Part shown: positions 49,880 to 62,400 of the stretch, one piece after another
Layout of the letters: each line of letters begins with the position of its first letter
Position numbering within the stretch: position 1 is the first letter of the stretch
NCBI RefSeq assembly: GCF_964340395.1
Contig: NC_135565.1
Coordinates: forward strand, 9,226,742 to 9,290,741
Source of the DNA: Glandiceps talaboti
Taxonomy: Eukaryota > Hemichordata > Enteropneusta > Spengelidae
Direction: 5' to 3'
DNA: 64,000 nucleotides
Program-made: the position numbers and the translations under genes
The notes under the pieces: generated by a model
The model's database searches: none
The model's input: the letters and a program-made list of their open reading frames with translations, nothing else
Told to the model about the DNA's origin: nothing

Positions 49880-50760
49880 AATATCGTGATTTGGTAAGGC
49901 AGCAACTAATTGGCCAAGATTTTAGTGCTTCATGTGTGTTGGCAAGGTAGCATCTGAGTGGCTAAGATTTTAAGTACTTTGTGTATACTTTGTAACCAAG
50001 CAACCAATAAGTTCAGCATCACATGTTTGCAATTCAGCATCCAATTGGCCAAGATTTCAAATATCATATATTGCTACAAACTGTATGTACATCTCCCAGC
50101 ATTTGTTTGATCGAGACTTGAACATCTCGTGTTTCTGAGTGACCAAGATTTTGAGAACTGTGTCAGTATCCAATTGACCAAGATTTTGAGCATCATTTGT
50201 TAGCAAGCCACGAACTGATTGGTCAAGATTTTGATTGTGTCATTGCAAACCTGAATATGATTGGCCATAATTTCGAACATCAGTTAAGTTTTAAAGTGAC
50301 CAAGATTTTGACAACCATGTTTTTCATAGCCAGAATCCAATTGTCCAATACATTTGACTGTTGGGTTTTTCCAACTGACACAAGATTTTGAGAGCTGTGT
50401 TTTTCTAAGCCAGCATCTGATTGGCCAATATTTTGAGCATCCCTTGTTCCAAGATTTCAAAAATCGTAATTTTACAAGCGGACTTCCGATTGGCCAAAAT
50501 TGGTACATCTAGCATCGTATCGTAGGTTGCCAAGTGTCTAGGAATTCATGAACCAAGTTTTTCCGAAGCCAGCATTTGATTGGGCAATATAGTGAGCATC
50601 ATGTGTTTACTAACAATCTAGAATCAGTGATTTTGATCATACATGTAGTATGTTTCTAAGATTTAAAGATTTTGTGCACCAAGTTTTTCCGAAGCCAGCA
50701 TCGGATTGGGCAATGTAGTGAACAACGTGTGTTGGCAAGTCAACATATGATTGCCAATGG
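49880..50760. repeat. Ancient degenerate tandem repeat, about 58-75 bp
   Basis: CCAATTGGCCAAGATTTTGA and AAGCCAGCATCTGATTGG-type words recur about a dozen times with strong divergence. Confidence 0.7.
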
Positions 50761-51480
50761 GCACATTAACATTCCATTGGGTTATATTATGTGTTGGAAA
50801 CTGCCAGTGTATTCAGTGACAGTCACCATTGTCATAAAGAATTACTGTGGTCTCTTTGCAACTCATACTTAGCGAGTGTGTTATGTTATGTTACCTCTTC
50901 CATTCAACACTCATTTCCATTGACCAAACAGTTCTCATGCAACCTTTTGTGCTAACAAAACACACCAGTTAACACAAATTATGGCCACTAAAAACTTTTA
51001 TAAGTACCGTGTTGCAATATTTCCCTGTCTTTCTTTTTTAATGTGTAGACATAAATTTGAAGGTGGCCAACTTTGGGAGTTAAAAAAAAAACAAGTAGCA
51101 GCTGTCAATGAAATGTATCTGTCTGTTTCTGAGGAGTTGTTGGGGTACATAAAATGTAGGTGTTGTTTTAGTGGCCACTGTGTGTTCTTAAGTACTCACT
51201 GTCTTATGGAATGTTCAAAGTAGAGATTGGAATAAGGGTTTTAAAGAAATCCAATGTAATAAGCAGTTGTTGGTGTTGACTTTGTCATTAGTACGTGGAT
51301 TTGATTGACAGGTTCATTAACAAGACGCATGCATACAGGATCTACAGCCAGAAGTGTTTATTTTGCCTTAGGTTTTGGGAACCCCAGGTAGAAGTAGTCT
51401 AGATAGCTGCTAATGTGGTATCCACTTGTCTCATGAAAAGAGATCTTGAGATTTTGACGTAGGAGCGCACCAGACTAAGA
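50761..51480. other. Non-coding region, nothing recognised
   Basis: An 80-codon open frame at 50981-51223 has no recognised domain and no clear splice context. Confidence 0.45.
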
Positions 51481-51486
51481 TAGAAA

Positions 51487-51655
51487 GGGAATATCTGGTG
51501 AAATTTGCATAGATTTGCATATCGTGTACCATAAATTTTGTAGGGTACCCAGAAACAGTAGGGAATATCTGGTAAATTTTTTATAGATTTGTATATCTTG
51601 TGCCATAATTTTTGTGGGGTAACCAGAAACAGTAGGGAATATCTGATGAACATGT
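51487..51655. repeat. Tandem repeat, about 77 bp, two copies and part
   Basis: GGGAATATCTGGTGAAATTT, GCATATCGTGTACCATAA and GGGTACCCAGAAACAGTA recur in order. Confidence 0.8.
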
Positions 51656-51811
51656 GCTGTTTTTGCTGTACATGTACTTGTAGACCGTGAAACCGAGTGG
51701 TCAAAAGTATTGCCAATGTGGTCAAGATTGATGATATTCTCAAAACTTGGACCGAGCAGAACCCCCAAGTGATCAGAATATTGTGACAATGCATATGATC
51801 AAGAATAATGT

Positions 51812-52383
51812 CAAGGATCCTGCTGTGTTCATTGTGTTTCTGTTATTTTTAGTCCAGAGTTGAAATATGTCTCTGTGTCAAAAATAGTAATGTCCCATGA
51901 GTGAAAAACCAAGCCAACATCATTTTAGCTGTAATGTTACATGAGTGAAACACCAAGCCTACATGTACATCATTTTAGCTGTAATGTCCAATGAGTGAAA
52001 CACCAAGCCTACATCATTTTAGCTGTAATGTCCAATGAGTGAAACACCAAGCCTACATCATTTTAGCTGTAATGTCCAATGAGTGAAACACCAAAATTAA
52101 GCCTACGTCATTTTAGCTGTAATGTCCCATGAGTAAAACACCAAGCCTACATCATTTTAGCTGCAATGTCCCATGAGTGAAACACCAAGCCTACATCATT
52201 TTAACTGTAATGTCCAATGAGTGAAACACCAAACCTACATCATTTTAGCTGTAATGTCACATGAGTAAAACACCAAGCCTACATCATTTTAGCTGTAATG
52301 TCCCATGAGTAAAACACCAAGCCTACATCATTTTAGCTGTAATGTCCAATGAGTAAAACACCAAGCCTACATCATTTTAGCTG
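51812..52383. mobile_element. Truncated family A MITE followed by an 11-copy TIR minisatellite
   Basis: About 75 bp of the MITE interior (AAGGATCCTGCTGTGTTCAT onward) lead into eleven copies of the 44-bp TIR+TA unit from about 51892 to 52383, all in right-end orientation, then TA. Two copies carry short insertions. The left half of the element is missing. Confidence 0.88.
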
Positions 52384-52901
52384 TAATTTGTTTGCAGAGG
52401 ACAGAAAAACTGAGTGGTTAAGGATTAATAATGCCAATGTGATCAATTAAGAACTTGGTAATTTTCCCCTCAGACCGAAAAGGTCAATGATCAAAGAAAA
52501 TATGGCAAGTAACGATAAAATGTAAAAACAGTAAATGATAATATACTCATGGAATGCTGGTTAAGGAGGTCGATTTGAGAGATAAACATACTGACTTTAA
52601 TAGGATTAAATAGATTATAATTTGAGTTTAGTAGATTTATATGTGGGGTGTAGCAGTCACTGTCCCCTAAGGCCAAATAAAAAAAAAATAGTGTGATTCC
52701 AATAATCTGACCGACCCTAACTTAAGCCCTGACCCTAAACATTTTTTTTGCAAAAAGGTCAAATGGTAACGATTGCCTTCTATTTCCATGTACACCTTCC
52801 TGCCTTTACCTCATAGTCACTTTTGTAGTCTATAACAGTACAGTCTGCATAACGTGTTCATCTACTTAACTTATAATTGTCTTCATTTACTTCTTGGGGG
52901 T

Positions 52902-53045
52902 GAACAGATCATTTTGTGAACCGGTGGTCCCCGAACCAGTGCCTTAAAAAATCCAGTGGTCCTGCTGAAAGAATTAATGGTCCCAGGTCCCGCTAATGTT
53001 AAAAATTAAATCTTGCCTATGAATCTGTATATTCAGATGTACACC
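52902..53045 (-). mobile_element. Family B TIR element, truncated inverted copy 3
   Basis: AGGGGTGAAC-like end (GGGGTGAACAGATCATTTTG) followed by GGTGGTCCCCGAACCAGTGC, ATCCAGTGGTCCTGCTGAAA and GAATCTGTATATTCAGA. These are the right half of copies 1 and 2 in reverse. It stops near 53045, where another dispersed repeat starts. Confidence 0.72.
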
Positions 53046-53054
53046 ACTTTTTTA

Positions 53055-53195
53055 CACCTCATCAAACTCTCATGGAAGTACATGCTTATGGTCAAAGTCA
53101 TGTTTTTAAAAATTTTAATAAAAATAAAATAAACTTCCGACCTACCTACCCTATTTTCCAAAGTTCATGTTATCGGAAACAAATATTTTGCCTAG
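53055..53195. repeat. Dispersed repeat, copy 2
   Basis: Same ordered words as 23637-23795, starting CCTCATCAAACTCTCATGG. It directly abuts the truncated family B element. Confidence 0.65.
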
Positions 53196-54130
53196 TAAGT
53201 ATCTCCCTATTCACCAACCAATTAAGCTGTGTATGGGTATGGGGTAAGGTACAGATCAGATCAAGGCCAAAAAAAAGGAATTGTGTCTGGTCAGGTCAGT
53301 TTGTCTAAAAGGGTGCGAAGATGCAATTTTTTCATTTTTTTCTCATTTTTTTTTAATATTCTCAACAAACCTGTAACTCAATCTACTATTTATGGCAGTT
53401 ACTGTTCTTTTTATTTAGTACTTTAGAGCAAGTTTGTGTGTGAGGCAGATATCATTTGCTTGTTCATGATTGGCTCTGCAGTTGTCTTCACTGAAGTACG
53501 GCAGGTTATTTTCGTGTTTCCACACGGATCTGCAGACTGTATGGGCTTGACAAACACACCAAAAAAAATCAATGCGAGGGTATTTAAGTGATGCGTGCGC
53601 TGACCAGGAACAGTTCTCTCCTTTTTTTTGGCCGAAACAATTCTTTTTTTTCTTCTCCTTTTTTGCCTTTGTAGTCCTTCGTTTTGAGTGGGTCTAGCTG
53701 CTATTGTTTGGCCATAACCAGTGACTGGTGGTGTCAGGACTTTAATAATATGCATGTCATTCCTACAACATGTCTTTGAAAAGACTTGGCCCTCCTAGGA
53801 ACTGCCTCTTTCAATGTGTTACTTTGTGTGCCATCAATGTGGGCCCACACAGCAACTGTGGTCTCAGGGGAATATACCTTCTAATAGGTAATCACTGCCT
53901 GGAATAATGTGGGTTGAAATTAAATACAGTTCCTAGATAAATGTTTTAGATAAGTTTTTATCTGCTTTGATCGTAATCACTCCACAAAATAATGGGGTCT
54001 CTTCAGGTTTTGTGTCAACATTGTAATGAAGTGTGTGTCTGTATAATGGCCAAAATTTCATCAGAAATGCATCCTCAGAAATGTGTGAAATGTACAATGT
54101 ATAGCCAATGGCCCTGGGTTGCATGTTCAG
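53196..54130. other. Non-coding region with diffuse inverted repeat
   Basis: AAGGCCAAAAAAAAGG near 53262 and CCTTTTTTTTGGCC near 53620 are inverse. The ends around them are only partly similar. No gene supported. Confidence 0.45.
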
Positions 54131-55133
54131 TCCATCCTGTTCTACAGTATAACATGGCTATTTGTAGCCTGGAATCCATACTGTCTTGTTCTACAGTATA
54201 GAATGGCTATTTGTAGCCTGGAATCCACACTGTCCTGTTCTACAGTATAGCATGGCTATTTGTAGCCTGGAATCCATACTGTCTTGTTCTACAGTATAGA
54301 ATGGCTATTTGTAGCCTGGAATCCATGCTGTCCTGTTCTACAGTCTAGCATGGCTATTTGTAGCCTGGAATCCATGCTGTCCTGTTCTACAGTCTAGCAT
54401 GGCTATTTGTAGCCTGGAATCCATGCTGTCCTGTTCTACAGTCTAGCATGGCTATTTGTAGCCTGGAATCCATGCTGTCCTGTTCTACAGTATAGCATGG
54501 CTATTTGTAGCCTGGAATCCACACTGTCCTGTTCTACAGTATAGCATGGCTACATGTTTTGTATGTAGCCTGAAATCCATGCTGTCCTGTTCTACAGTAT
54601 AGAATGGCTATTTGTAGCCTGGAATCCATACTGTCCTGTTCTACAGTATAGCATGGCTACATGTTTTGTATGTAGCCTGAAATCCATGCTGTCCTGTTCT
54701 ACAGTATAGAATGGCTATTTGTAGCCTGGAATCCATACTGTCCTGTTCTACAGTATAGCATGGCTACATGTTTTGTATGTAGCCTGAAATCCATGCTGTC
54801 CTGTTCTACAGTCTAACATGGCTATGTAGCCTAAAATCCATGCTGTCCTGTTCTTCAGTATAGCATGGCTATTTGTAGCCTGGAATCCATGCTGTCCTGT
54901 TCTACAGTATAGCATGGCTATTTGTAGCCTGGAATCCATGCTGTCCTGTTCTACAGTATAGCATGGCTATTTGTAGCCTGGAATCCATACTGTCCTGTTC
55001 TCCAGTATAGCATGGCTATTTGTAGCCTGGAATCCATGCTGTCCTGTTCTACAGTATAGCATGGCTATTTGTAGCCTGGAATCCATGCTGTCCTGTTCTA
55101 CAGTATAGCATGGTTATTTTTAGCCTGGAATCC
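54131..55133. repeat. Minisatellite, 49-bp unit, about 20 copies
   Basis: The unit is TGTCCTGTTCTACAGTATAG, CATGGCTATTTGTAGCCTGG and AATCCATGC. A subtype with CTACATGTTTTGTATGTAGC (itself a hairpin, GCTACAT/ATGTAGC) recurs at regular intervals. It lies about 1.1 kb upstream of the first LRP4 exon in the window. Confidence 0.95.
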
Positions 55134-55140
55134 ATCTACT

Positions 55141-55190
55141 CCTCGACAACGGCGACGACGACGGCGGCGGAGACGACGACGACGACGACA
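55141..55190. repeat. GAC/CGG trinucleotide tract
   Basis: Imperfect CGACGACGG repeat, locally the most CpG-dense stretch in the window. In one frame it would encode Asp/Gly/Glu runs, but no gene model supports this. Confidence 0.8.
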
Positions 55191-56271
55191 AATGATGCAA
55201 ACGATGGCCATGATAAGGATAAACACTAAAACAGTGGCTTTTTAACATCTGACAATTTATAGATTCAATCTGTAACATTACCTTACTATATAGTATGTAC
55301 AAAAATGTAATTAAGAAAACCCTATCTTGCATCATTGAGGCAAACACACACACAAGTGGTCAACACTACTAATATACCATTGGACTTAAATATAAAATAA
55401 CCCATTTACAGATTATATGCCAGTGTAATACTGAAAGTAGCGATAGTTTAGTCGGAATCCTTTTGATGGCGTTAATAGTATTAAAGACTAACATAATCCT
55501 TCCATTCCCTTGAAAACTACACTAGCCGTAATCGGATTATTATCTGACAACCAGCAATATATTTACTGAAAATGGCTAACATACCAATAATTAGGTATTG
55601 TATGAATGCGATAGAAATGACACTTAAAGTCAGAAGGAAACTTTTGAACCATTTGTTTTATTAAATTTCTTGAATTTCAGCAATAAAGTATAATAAAGTA
55701 TATCTTTTTGTTCAGATACACACTTGTAGGGTGATGATCTTACAATTGGTGATGTTTCTATTTTTTTTTCTAATTCTGCCATTTTTTAAACTTTTGTCAG
55801 ATTCAGGAAATATTAGGTTGTTTGGGTCATGTGACACATAGAATTTTATACCATGCACTAGCCAGGTTCAAAAACAAGATATGGAAAATATACTCTGGTC
55901 GTTCTACGTCACAACAACGTGCGTCTATGTCACGACAATACTACGTCGTTGGTTCTACTGTGTTCGAAATACGAGTCAAGATGCTCAAAATTACCCAATT
56001 TAAAAAAAATATTATTTGCGATGGTGTAATTATATTATTCCCCAATATTTTTCTTCATTCAGCCAGAAAATGCTCATGACCTATTAAAGGGTCGTCCCTA
56101 CATGTACTTGTCTAGGGACTTGTAGTGGTGAGGACCCCTTAGGTTACTCTTATTTCCCTAAAGAAAAATGTTTGGGGATTAACATCTAAAAGTAATGCTG
56201 CCATTTTATGTGTACATCTTCTGTAAGAAATAAGTTTATGATAAATCTGCCTGTGTTGTTTATTATTTCAG
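55191..56271. other. LRP4: Intron or 5' flank of LRP4
   Basis: Unique sequence leading into the acceptor at 56271. No upstream exon is recognised. An 85-codon open frame at 55822-56079 has no signal peptide followed by a phase-1 donor. Confidence 0.5.
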
Positions 56272-56418
56272 GTTGCTTAAGTTCTGAAGAATGTAGATGC
56301 CCTGGCAATCAATTTACATGTACCGTAACCATCAGGGGTGAATGTACCTGTATACCACTAGAATGGATGTGTGATGGAGACGACGACTGCGGGGACGAAA
56401 GTGACGAACAAAAATGCC
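56272..56418 (+). CDS. LRP4: LRP4 exon: LDLa module 1
   Basis: Acceptor is tattatttcag ending at 56271 and donor is GTAAGT at 56419. The exon is 147 nt, phase 1-1. It encodes one LDL-receptor class A module with six cysteines and the acidic calcium motif [13 protein letters not shown]. The second to third cysteine region is longer than in the other modules and contains GECTCIP, an oddity shared with the first module of vertebrate LRP4. The codon spanning the upstream junction reads NGT, so a preceding exon (expected to hold the start codon and signal peptide) must end in phase 1; I could not find it. An ATG at 56208 is open through the acceptor, but it lies in the intron. Confidence 0.93.
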
Positions 56419-59400
56419 GTAAGTACACAAACATTTACTAAAAATACAAACACAAATAAGAACAGTCGTTTTTTGTCATCAGAAGCAGTAACTATTCTGT
56501 CTATTTAATTTTAATCTATATAAATTCTTCAAATGCATTCAGCTTGGCTTGCATGTTATATAAACTAATATCTCTACTCAAATACCAATCTCATGCCTAC
56601 ATGTATATCGCGATCTGTGATTTTGCTTTGTTGTCATCATTAACTGCTTGTATTGCTATCAATGGCAACCAATATGGTTTGAAAATTTAGCAGTGGCACT
56701 CAAACTGATTGGTCACAATGGGGAGTGATAACATACATCAGCCTAATTGACTATATTCAAATGAAGTCATTATGTAAATGAACATTCAAACTGATTGGTC
56801 GCAATGTTGAGTGATAACATATGTCAGCCTAATTGACTACATGTATATATTCAAATGAAGTCAATATGTAAATGAACACTGAAACTGATTGGTCGCAATG
56901 AGGAGTGATAACATACGTCAGCCTAATTGACTACATTGTATATTCAAATGAAGTCATTATGTAAATGAACCCTCATTGAGATGAGTACAAGAGTGACATC
57001 ATTTACATATGCAAATAGTATGTAAATATCTGTACACAGGCATTCTGATAACTGCTATTGGGGGTGTGGCTAAATTAATGGGTTGCTGGAGATAGCATTA
57101 CAAGTGGTTAGTGAGTCAGTGAAGCAGACCACAGATCATAATGTAAACAAACTAACCAATCTATGACAATGTGAAGCTATTACAAGATTGCCTTTGATTG
57201 GACATACTTCATCACTGATTAAGAATACAGTCAACATATGTGCCTGTTTCCTTTGTTTTCTAACCAATCAGAATGACCCGTACAAAATGCTTCACATTAT
57301 CTGACCAATCACAGTACTTTTAACTTTGTTATATTATATGTGTTTTATAGAACCGCCAACATGTTCTTCAAATGAATTTTCCTGTGAGAATGGTAAATGT
57401 ATAAGAGATACGTGGGTATGCGACTCTGACAATGATTGTAATGATGGCTCAGATGAGGTCGGATGCCCACCAAGAAACTGTTCTGAAAATGAATTCCGCT
57501 GCAACAACAATAACTGTATCAGACAACGTTGGCAGTGTGACGGGGATGACGATTGTGGGGATGGGTCAGATGAACTGTGTAGTAAGTACATGTACATTGT
57601 ATTAATATCAGTATTTGTTTTATGGATAATGGCAGATCGCACAATGTCATGCAAGCTTAAAACGAACTTCAATTGTTCCAACCAAGAGACTCTCTCCTGA
57701 CTCTCCTTCCTGTAAAGGAACATTCACAAGTGCAACATCAACAAGTTTATATTGTGGTGTAAACCATGGTATAAATTGTAACAGTCACACCACTATGATT
57801 GATACAATGTAACAACATGGTAAAGACATTAAAATACTAACCAGAAACCCAGCACTTCACCGGTATATCACATTAATCAACTTATCAACATCTCAGCAGT
57901 AAATACAGAACCTGTTATCACTGTAGGTGTGAAAGTTTATAAAAATGAAGTTCAGCAATTTATTTGATGCGTAACCTACCACAAAGATTGTTTATTGATC
58001 TTGTGTGATATTGTATGATCATCCCTTATAGTGTTCCATACATGATAAGAAACTTTATTTTATTGATACTTATTTTGTGATGTAGGGCTATTCTGATGGG
58101 GGTAGGGGTAGGGGGGGGTTAAGTGTTTGTTTTACAGTACACTGTATACTAGTATTACATTTGTTAAGGAACTGCTCGGTGTTATTTGTTTGCTACTGTT
58201 TTCTTTATACTTTTCCGTACTGTTAGGGAATTGTTTATTAAACGGTTTATTTTATATTGTTATATTTGTTAGGCAATGGTTGCACTGTTTGTTTTGGTAG
58301 TGTTTCATTGAAGTGTTTTGTTGTACAGTGTTACAAACCTGTTAAGGAACTGTTTTGGTGTTTTGTTGTAGTGTTACAAACCTGTTAGGGAACTGTTTTG
58401 GTGTTTTGTTGTATGTTGTAACAAACCTGTTAGGGAACTGTTTTGGTGTTTCGTTGTACAATGTTACAAACCTGTTAGGGAACTGTTTTGGTGTTTTGTC
58501 GTACAGTGTTACAAACCTGTTAGGGAACCGTTTGGTGTTTTGTCGTACAGTGTTACAAACCTGTTAGGGAACTGTTTTGGTGTTTTGTCGTACAGTGTTA
58601 CAAACCTGTTAGGGAACTGTTTTGGTGTTTTGTTGTACAGTATTTAAGTCTGTTAGGAAACTGTTTTATAATGTTAAATTCTTGTCAGTAAACTGGTTTG
58701 GAATTAAGATTTTGTTCCACACTTTTCAATAACTGTTCAACTATTTTGTCTTCCAGCATTTCACACTTGTTCAGTAGATGAGTTTTCCTGTACAGATGGT
58801 AATTGTATCACAGGTTTATGGCGTTGTGATGGTGACCAGGACTGTATGGACGGCTCTGATGAATTTAATTGTCGTAAGTGTACTCACTCTCACTCACTCA
58901 CTCACTCACTCACTCTCTCTTTTGGGTGATTGCCAAGAAACACTAAATTGAAACTCTGTTTCATCTCTATTGAATGACTCCCCTGAACTCAAAAGTTTCT
59001 GAAAATACCGGAAGGGCATTCCCCTTTAGCACATGTTACCCCTATCCTCATCCAGACAGAAGAGTAAATAAAGTGTGAACACATATACATTGATATTCTT
59101 GAAGGGTTAGCTACTTTGTACGGTACCATGAGGTGATGATACCTCCAATTTGAAAGAGGGCGCTGTATTCTCAATTTTGTGTTTGCGGCCTATTCTGTTA
59201 AATGTGTCTTCGGCTGCTTATTTGTTCATTGTATAAATGTATTAATACTAAAAGCAGTCAACGGAAGTTTCCCTACAAACGCCTGTAGTCACTTCCATGT
59301 AAGTTCTGATTGATGCCAGCTCCATACTTTTGAGTGAAAGTGCCAATCTGTTTTATCATATTTAACATCTAAGTTTTCATTATTTACGGCCAAAAGCCAT

Positions 59401-62400
59401 TGTTCTAATACGTATGATGAGTTTGTCCCTAGCCACGAACCGTGTCTAGTCAGTCTTGAATTATCCAAAGCTTTTCTCAGGTCTGTTTCTTGTCAGACCC
59501 AAATCAAAGCAATTTACATAGTGAATTCACAAGATATCCTTTTTCTTCCAATTTTGTATATTTTTGAAAATTATACTGAGGATCTGCTAGAGGGCGCTAA
59601 ATTACAAATCTACACCAGTAGTACCTGTGATCTGTTTGTATGAAATTGAAATGAATCTTATGTAGAGATTTCGCTTCATTTACGTTTCATGTGATTATTG
59701 ATAAGTATTGTTTATTTAATTCCAGCAACTCACCCAGTAACTTGTGGGGAGGACCAGTTTATGTGTTTATATGGCAGGTGTATTCTGTCTGCCTATCAGT
59801 GTGATGGTGATAATGATTGTGGTGACTGGAGTGATGAACTTAATTGTGGTAAGTAGTCGCAAACTATCAAACTTTTCAGTTTAGTAGTCACAAACTGTTT
59901 GACTTAGTTGAGCTAAGTAGTCGCAAACTATTTAACTTGGTTGTCATAAATGGTAAGAAACTATCAAATTTAGTTGAGCTAAGTAGTCACAAACTATCAA
60001 ACTTTTGTTGAGGTAAGTATTCCCATCTTGTGGTGTGGCGTACTTGGGGTATTTGCCCGAGTGCTTGCAGTGTTCTCTGTGCCTGTACATACACGAGCGT
60101 GGCATGAATACAAAGGCCCCTGAGTTTATGTGTAGTGAATGATGGTATCCTCATTTGCATATCATTTGCATGCAGGTATGCAATATTGTTTTCAGTTTTG
60201 CACTGCAGTGAAAATACCACTAGTATGCACACACACACACCAGTGCAAGTACTCTCTGGTAGACATGTCATAATAATGTATTCATACAACTGATTGATTT
60301 CACAGACTCCAAAACAAGACCACCGTGTAAAGATATGGAGTTTCCGTGTGCTAATGGGAAATGTATAAATGCTGCATGGCATTGTGATGGTGACAATGAC
60401 TGTGAAGATATGTCGGACGAACTTAATTGTCGTACGTATCACAAATTATTTACATTGAAATTTAAACTATTGAAACACTATCGCTGACTTTATGATGCTC
60501 TGTTACAACCCATAACACAAAAGTAAATAGTTTTCTGTATGTACCACAATTGTTTGTAGCATCCATATCAAGTGTAAAAGTATACTGTTTCATTTGCTAA
60601 TTGACCACATTAGAAAGGCCACATGCTAGGCTTGTAAATAGACCAATTGAAACAGTATACTTTTCCACTTGATATGAATGCTATAAACAGTGTAGCGCAT
60701 AGAGAAAGTGCTTTACTTCAGTGTTACTAGTTGTAATATGAATGCTATAAACGAGTGTAGCACATACATGTAGAGAAAGTGCTTTACTTCAGTGTTACTC
60801 ATTGTAACAGGCTGAAACCTTTTGAATTGAATTTTACTGAAACCATCCAGTTTTCAGTTGTGTTACTGAAACACTACACATTGGTAACATTTTGTGAGAG
60901 CCAGACTGGAGTTAACTTCAACTGGTGCACGCATTCACAAGTGTTGACAAACGCTGCAGTTTCACTTTCTCAAAATTTGTACTGTGTGTAGTATTTCAAT
61001 TATAGTTTACATTTTCAATGTTGATACACTAAGTTACACAAATGAGCTTGCATTGTCTGTTGATATAGAATCTACTCAAACCTTAAATTCAAATTTGTAT
61101 TCTGTAATTTGATTGTTGTGTGTGTTCTGAACAATTTACAAACACCCAATGAGAAGGCAATTGTCTAATGTACCAGGTGCAATTGACCACATGTACACAA
61201 TATTCTATTGTATAGCTATTAATAGTGTCTAATTTGTACCAGATGCATTTTACTACAACTACTGCACAATGTATATTTCATTCCATAGCTATTCCAAGCT
61301 GCTTGCCAGAACAGTTCCGTTGTAACTCAGGAAGGTGTATTCGTATAGCGTGGAAATGTGATGGTGATTATGACTGTCCAGATAACAGTGATGAAGAACA
61401 CTGTGGTAAGTCATAGCTACAACCCCTTAATAATGGAATAGTCCAATTGTTTAAAATTTTTGACCCATCTATTAAGTGAGCAATAGGGGTGAAGCCTGTA
61501 TGTTGGCCAGTTATTGAGAAAACATGAATGAAATTTTGCAGAAAGAAAAGGTTGATGTTGTATTTCAGCAATTAGTTGTATCTCTTTTAGTATTGTGATA
61601 CATACATGTAATTACAGGTACATTATTACATGTACATTTCACATATTTCGTATGGTAACTCGTGTATTCATCTCTGCTGTGGATGTACATTTACATAATG
61701 ACTTCATTTGAATAACGTCATTGTTGTAGTCAGGTTATTGCGTGTACATTTACATAATGACTTCATTTGAATAATGTCATGGTTGTAATCAGGTTATTGG
61801 GTGTACATTTACATAATGACTTCATTTGAATAATGTCATGGTTGTAATCAGGTTATTGGGTGTACATTTACATAATGACTTCATTTGAATAATGTCATGG
61901 TTGTGATCAGGTTATTGGGTGTACATTTACATAATAACTTCATTTAAATAATGTCATGGTTGTAATCAGGTTATTGGGTGTACATTTTCAAATTGTAATT
62001 ACCAACTTTTTCACAATCTCGATACAAGTGTGATATGAGAGATAAAGAGAGTACCACTAGTGCCATAAACAGGCTAAGAGTTAGCTGGTATTGTATTTAT
62101 GAGAGACTGATACATACTAACGATATATGAATTTGACCTTTTTTTTAGGTTTACTGGAGTGTGTAGACGATCAGTACAAATGTGAAAATGGAAAATGTAT
62201 AGGAAGACAGAAAGTGTGCAATCAACGAGATGATTGTGGGGATGGAAGTGATGAAGATCAGTGTAGTAAGTAAACAAACAAACAAACAAACATTGAAGAG
62301 TACACACACTGAAAGACAAACATATTTCTGACAGTTCATGCAATGTAGTTTTACATGAACAGAAAGGAGTTTTTCAAAAATTTGGCAAGAGGAAGATGGT

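Noticed and set aside
55141-55190. Acidic repeat exon from the GAC tract
   Set aside because: No splice sites or extended frame. It is a trinucleotide repeat next to a minisatellite.
57334-57723. 129-residue minus-strand ORF
   Set aside because: It is antisense to the LDLa2-3 exon and is a shadow of it.
60005-60025. U1 snRNA gene on the minus strand
   Set aside because: ATACTTACCT matches the U1 5' end, but the following bases do not. It is a donor-like sequence.
59987-60442. 151-residue minus-strand ORF
   Set aside because: It is antisense to the LDLa6 exon of LRP4. The + strand frame has conserved cysteines and splice sites, so this is a shadow.
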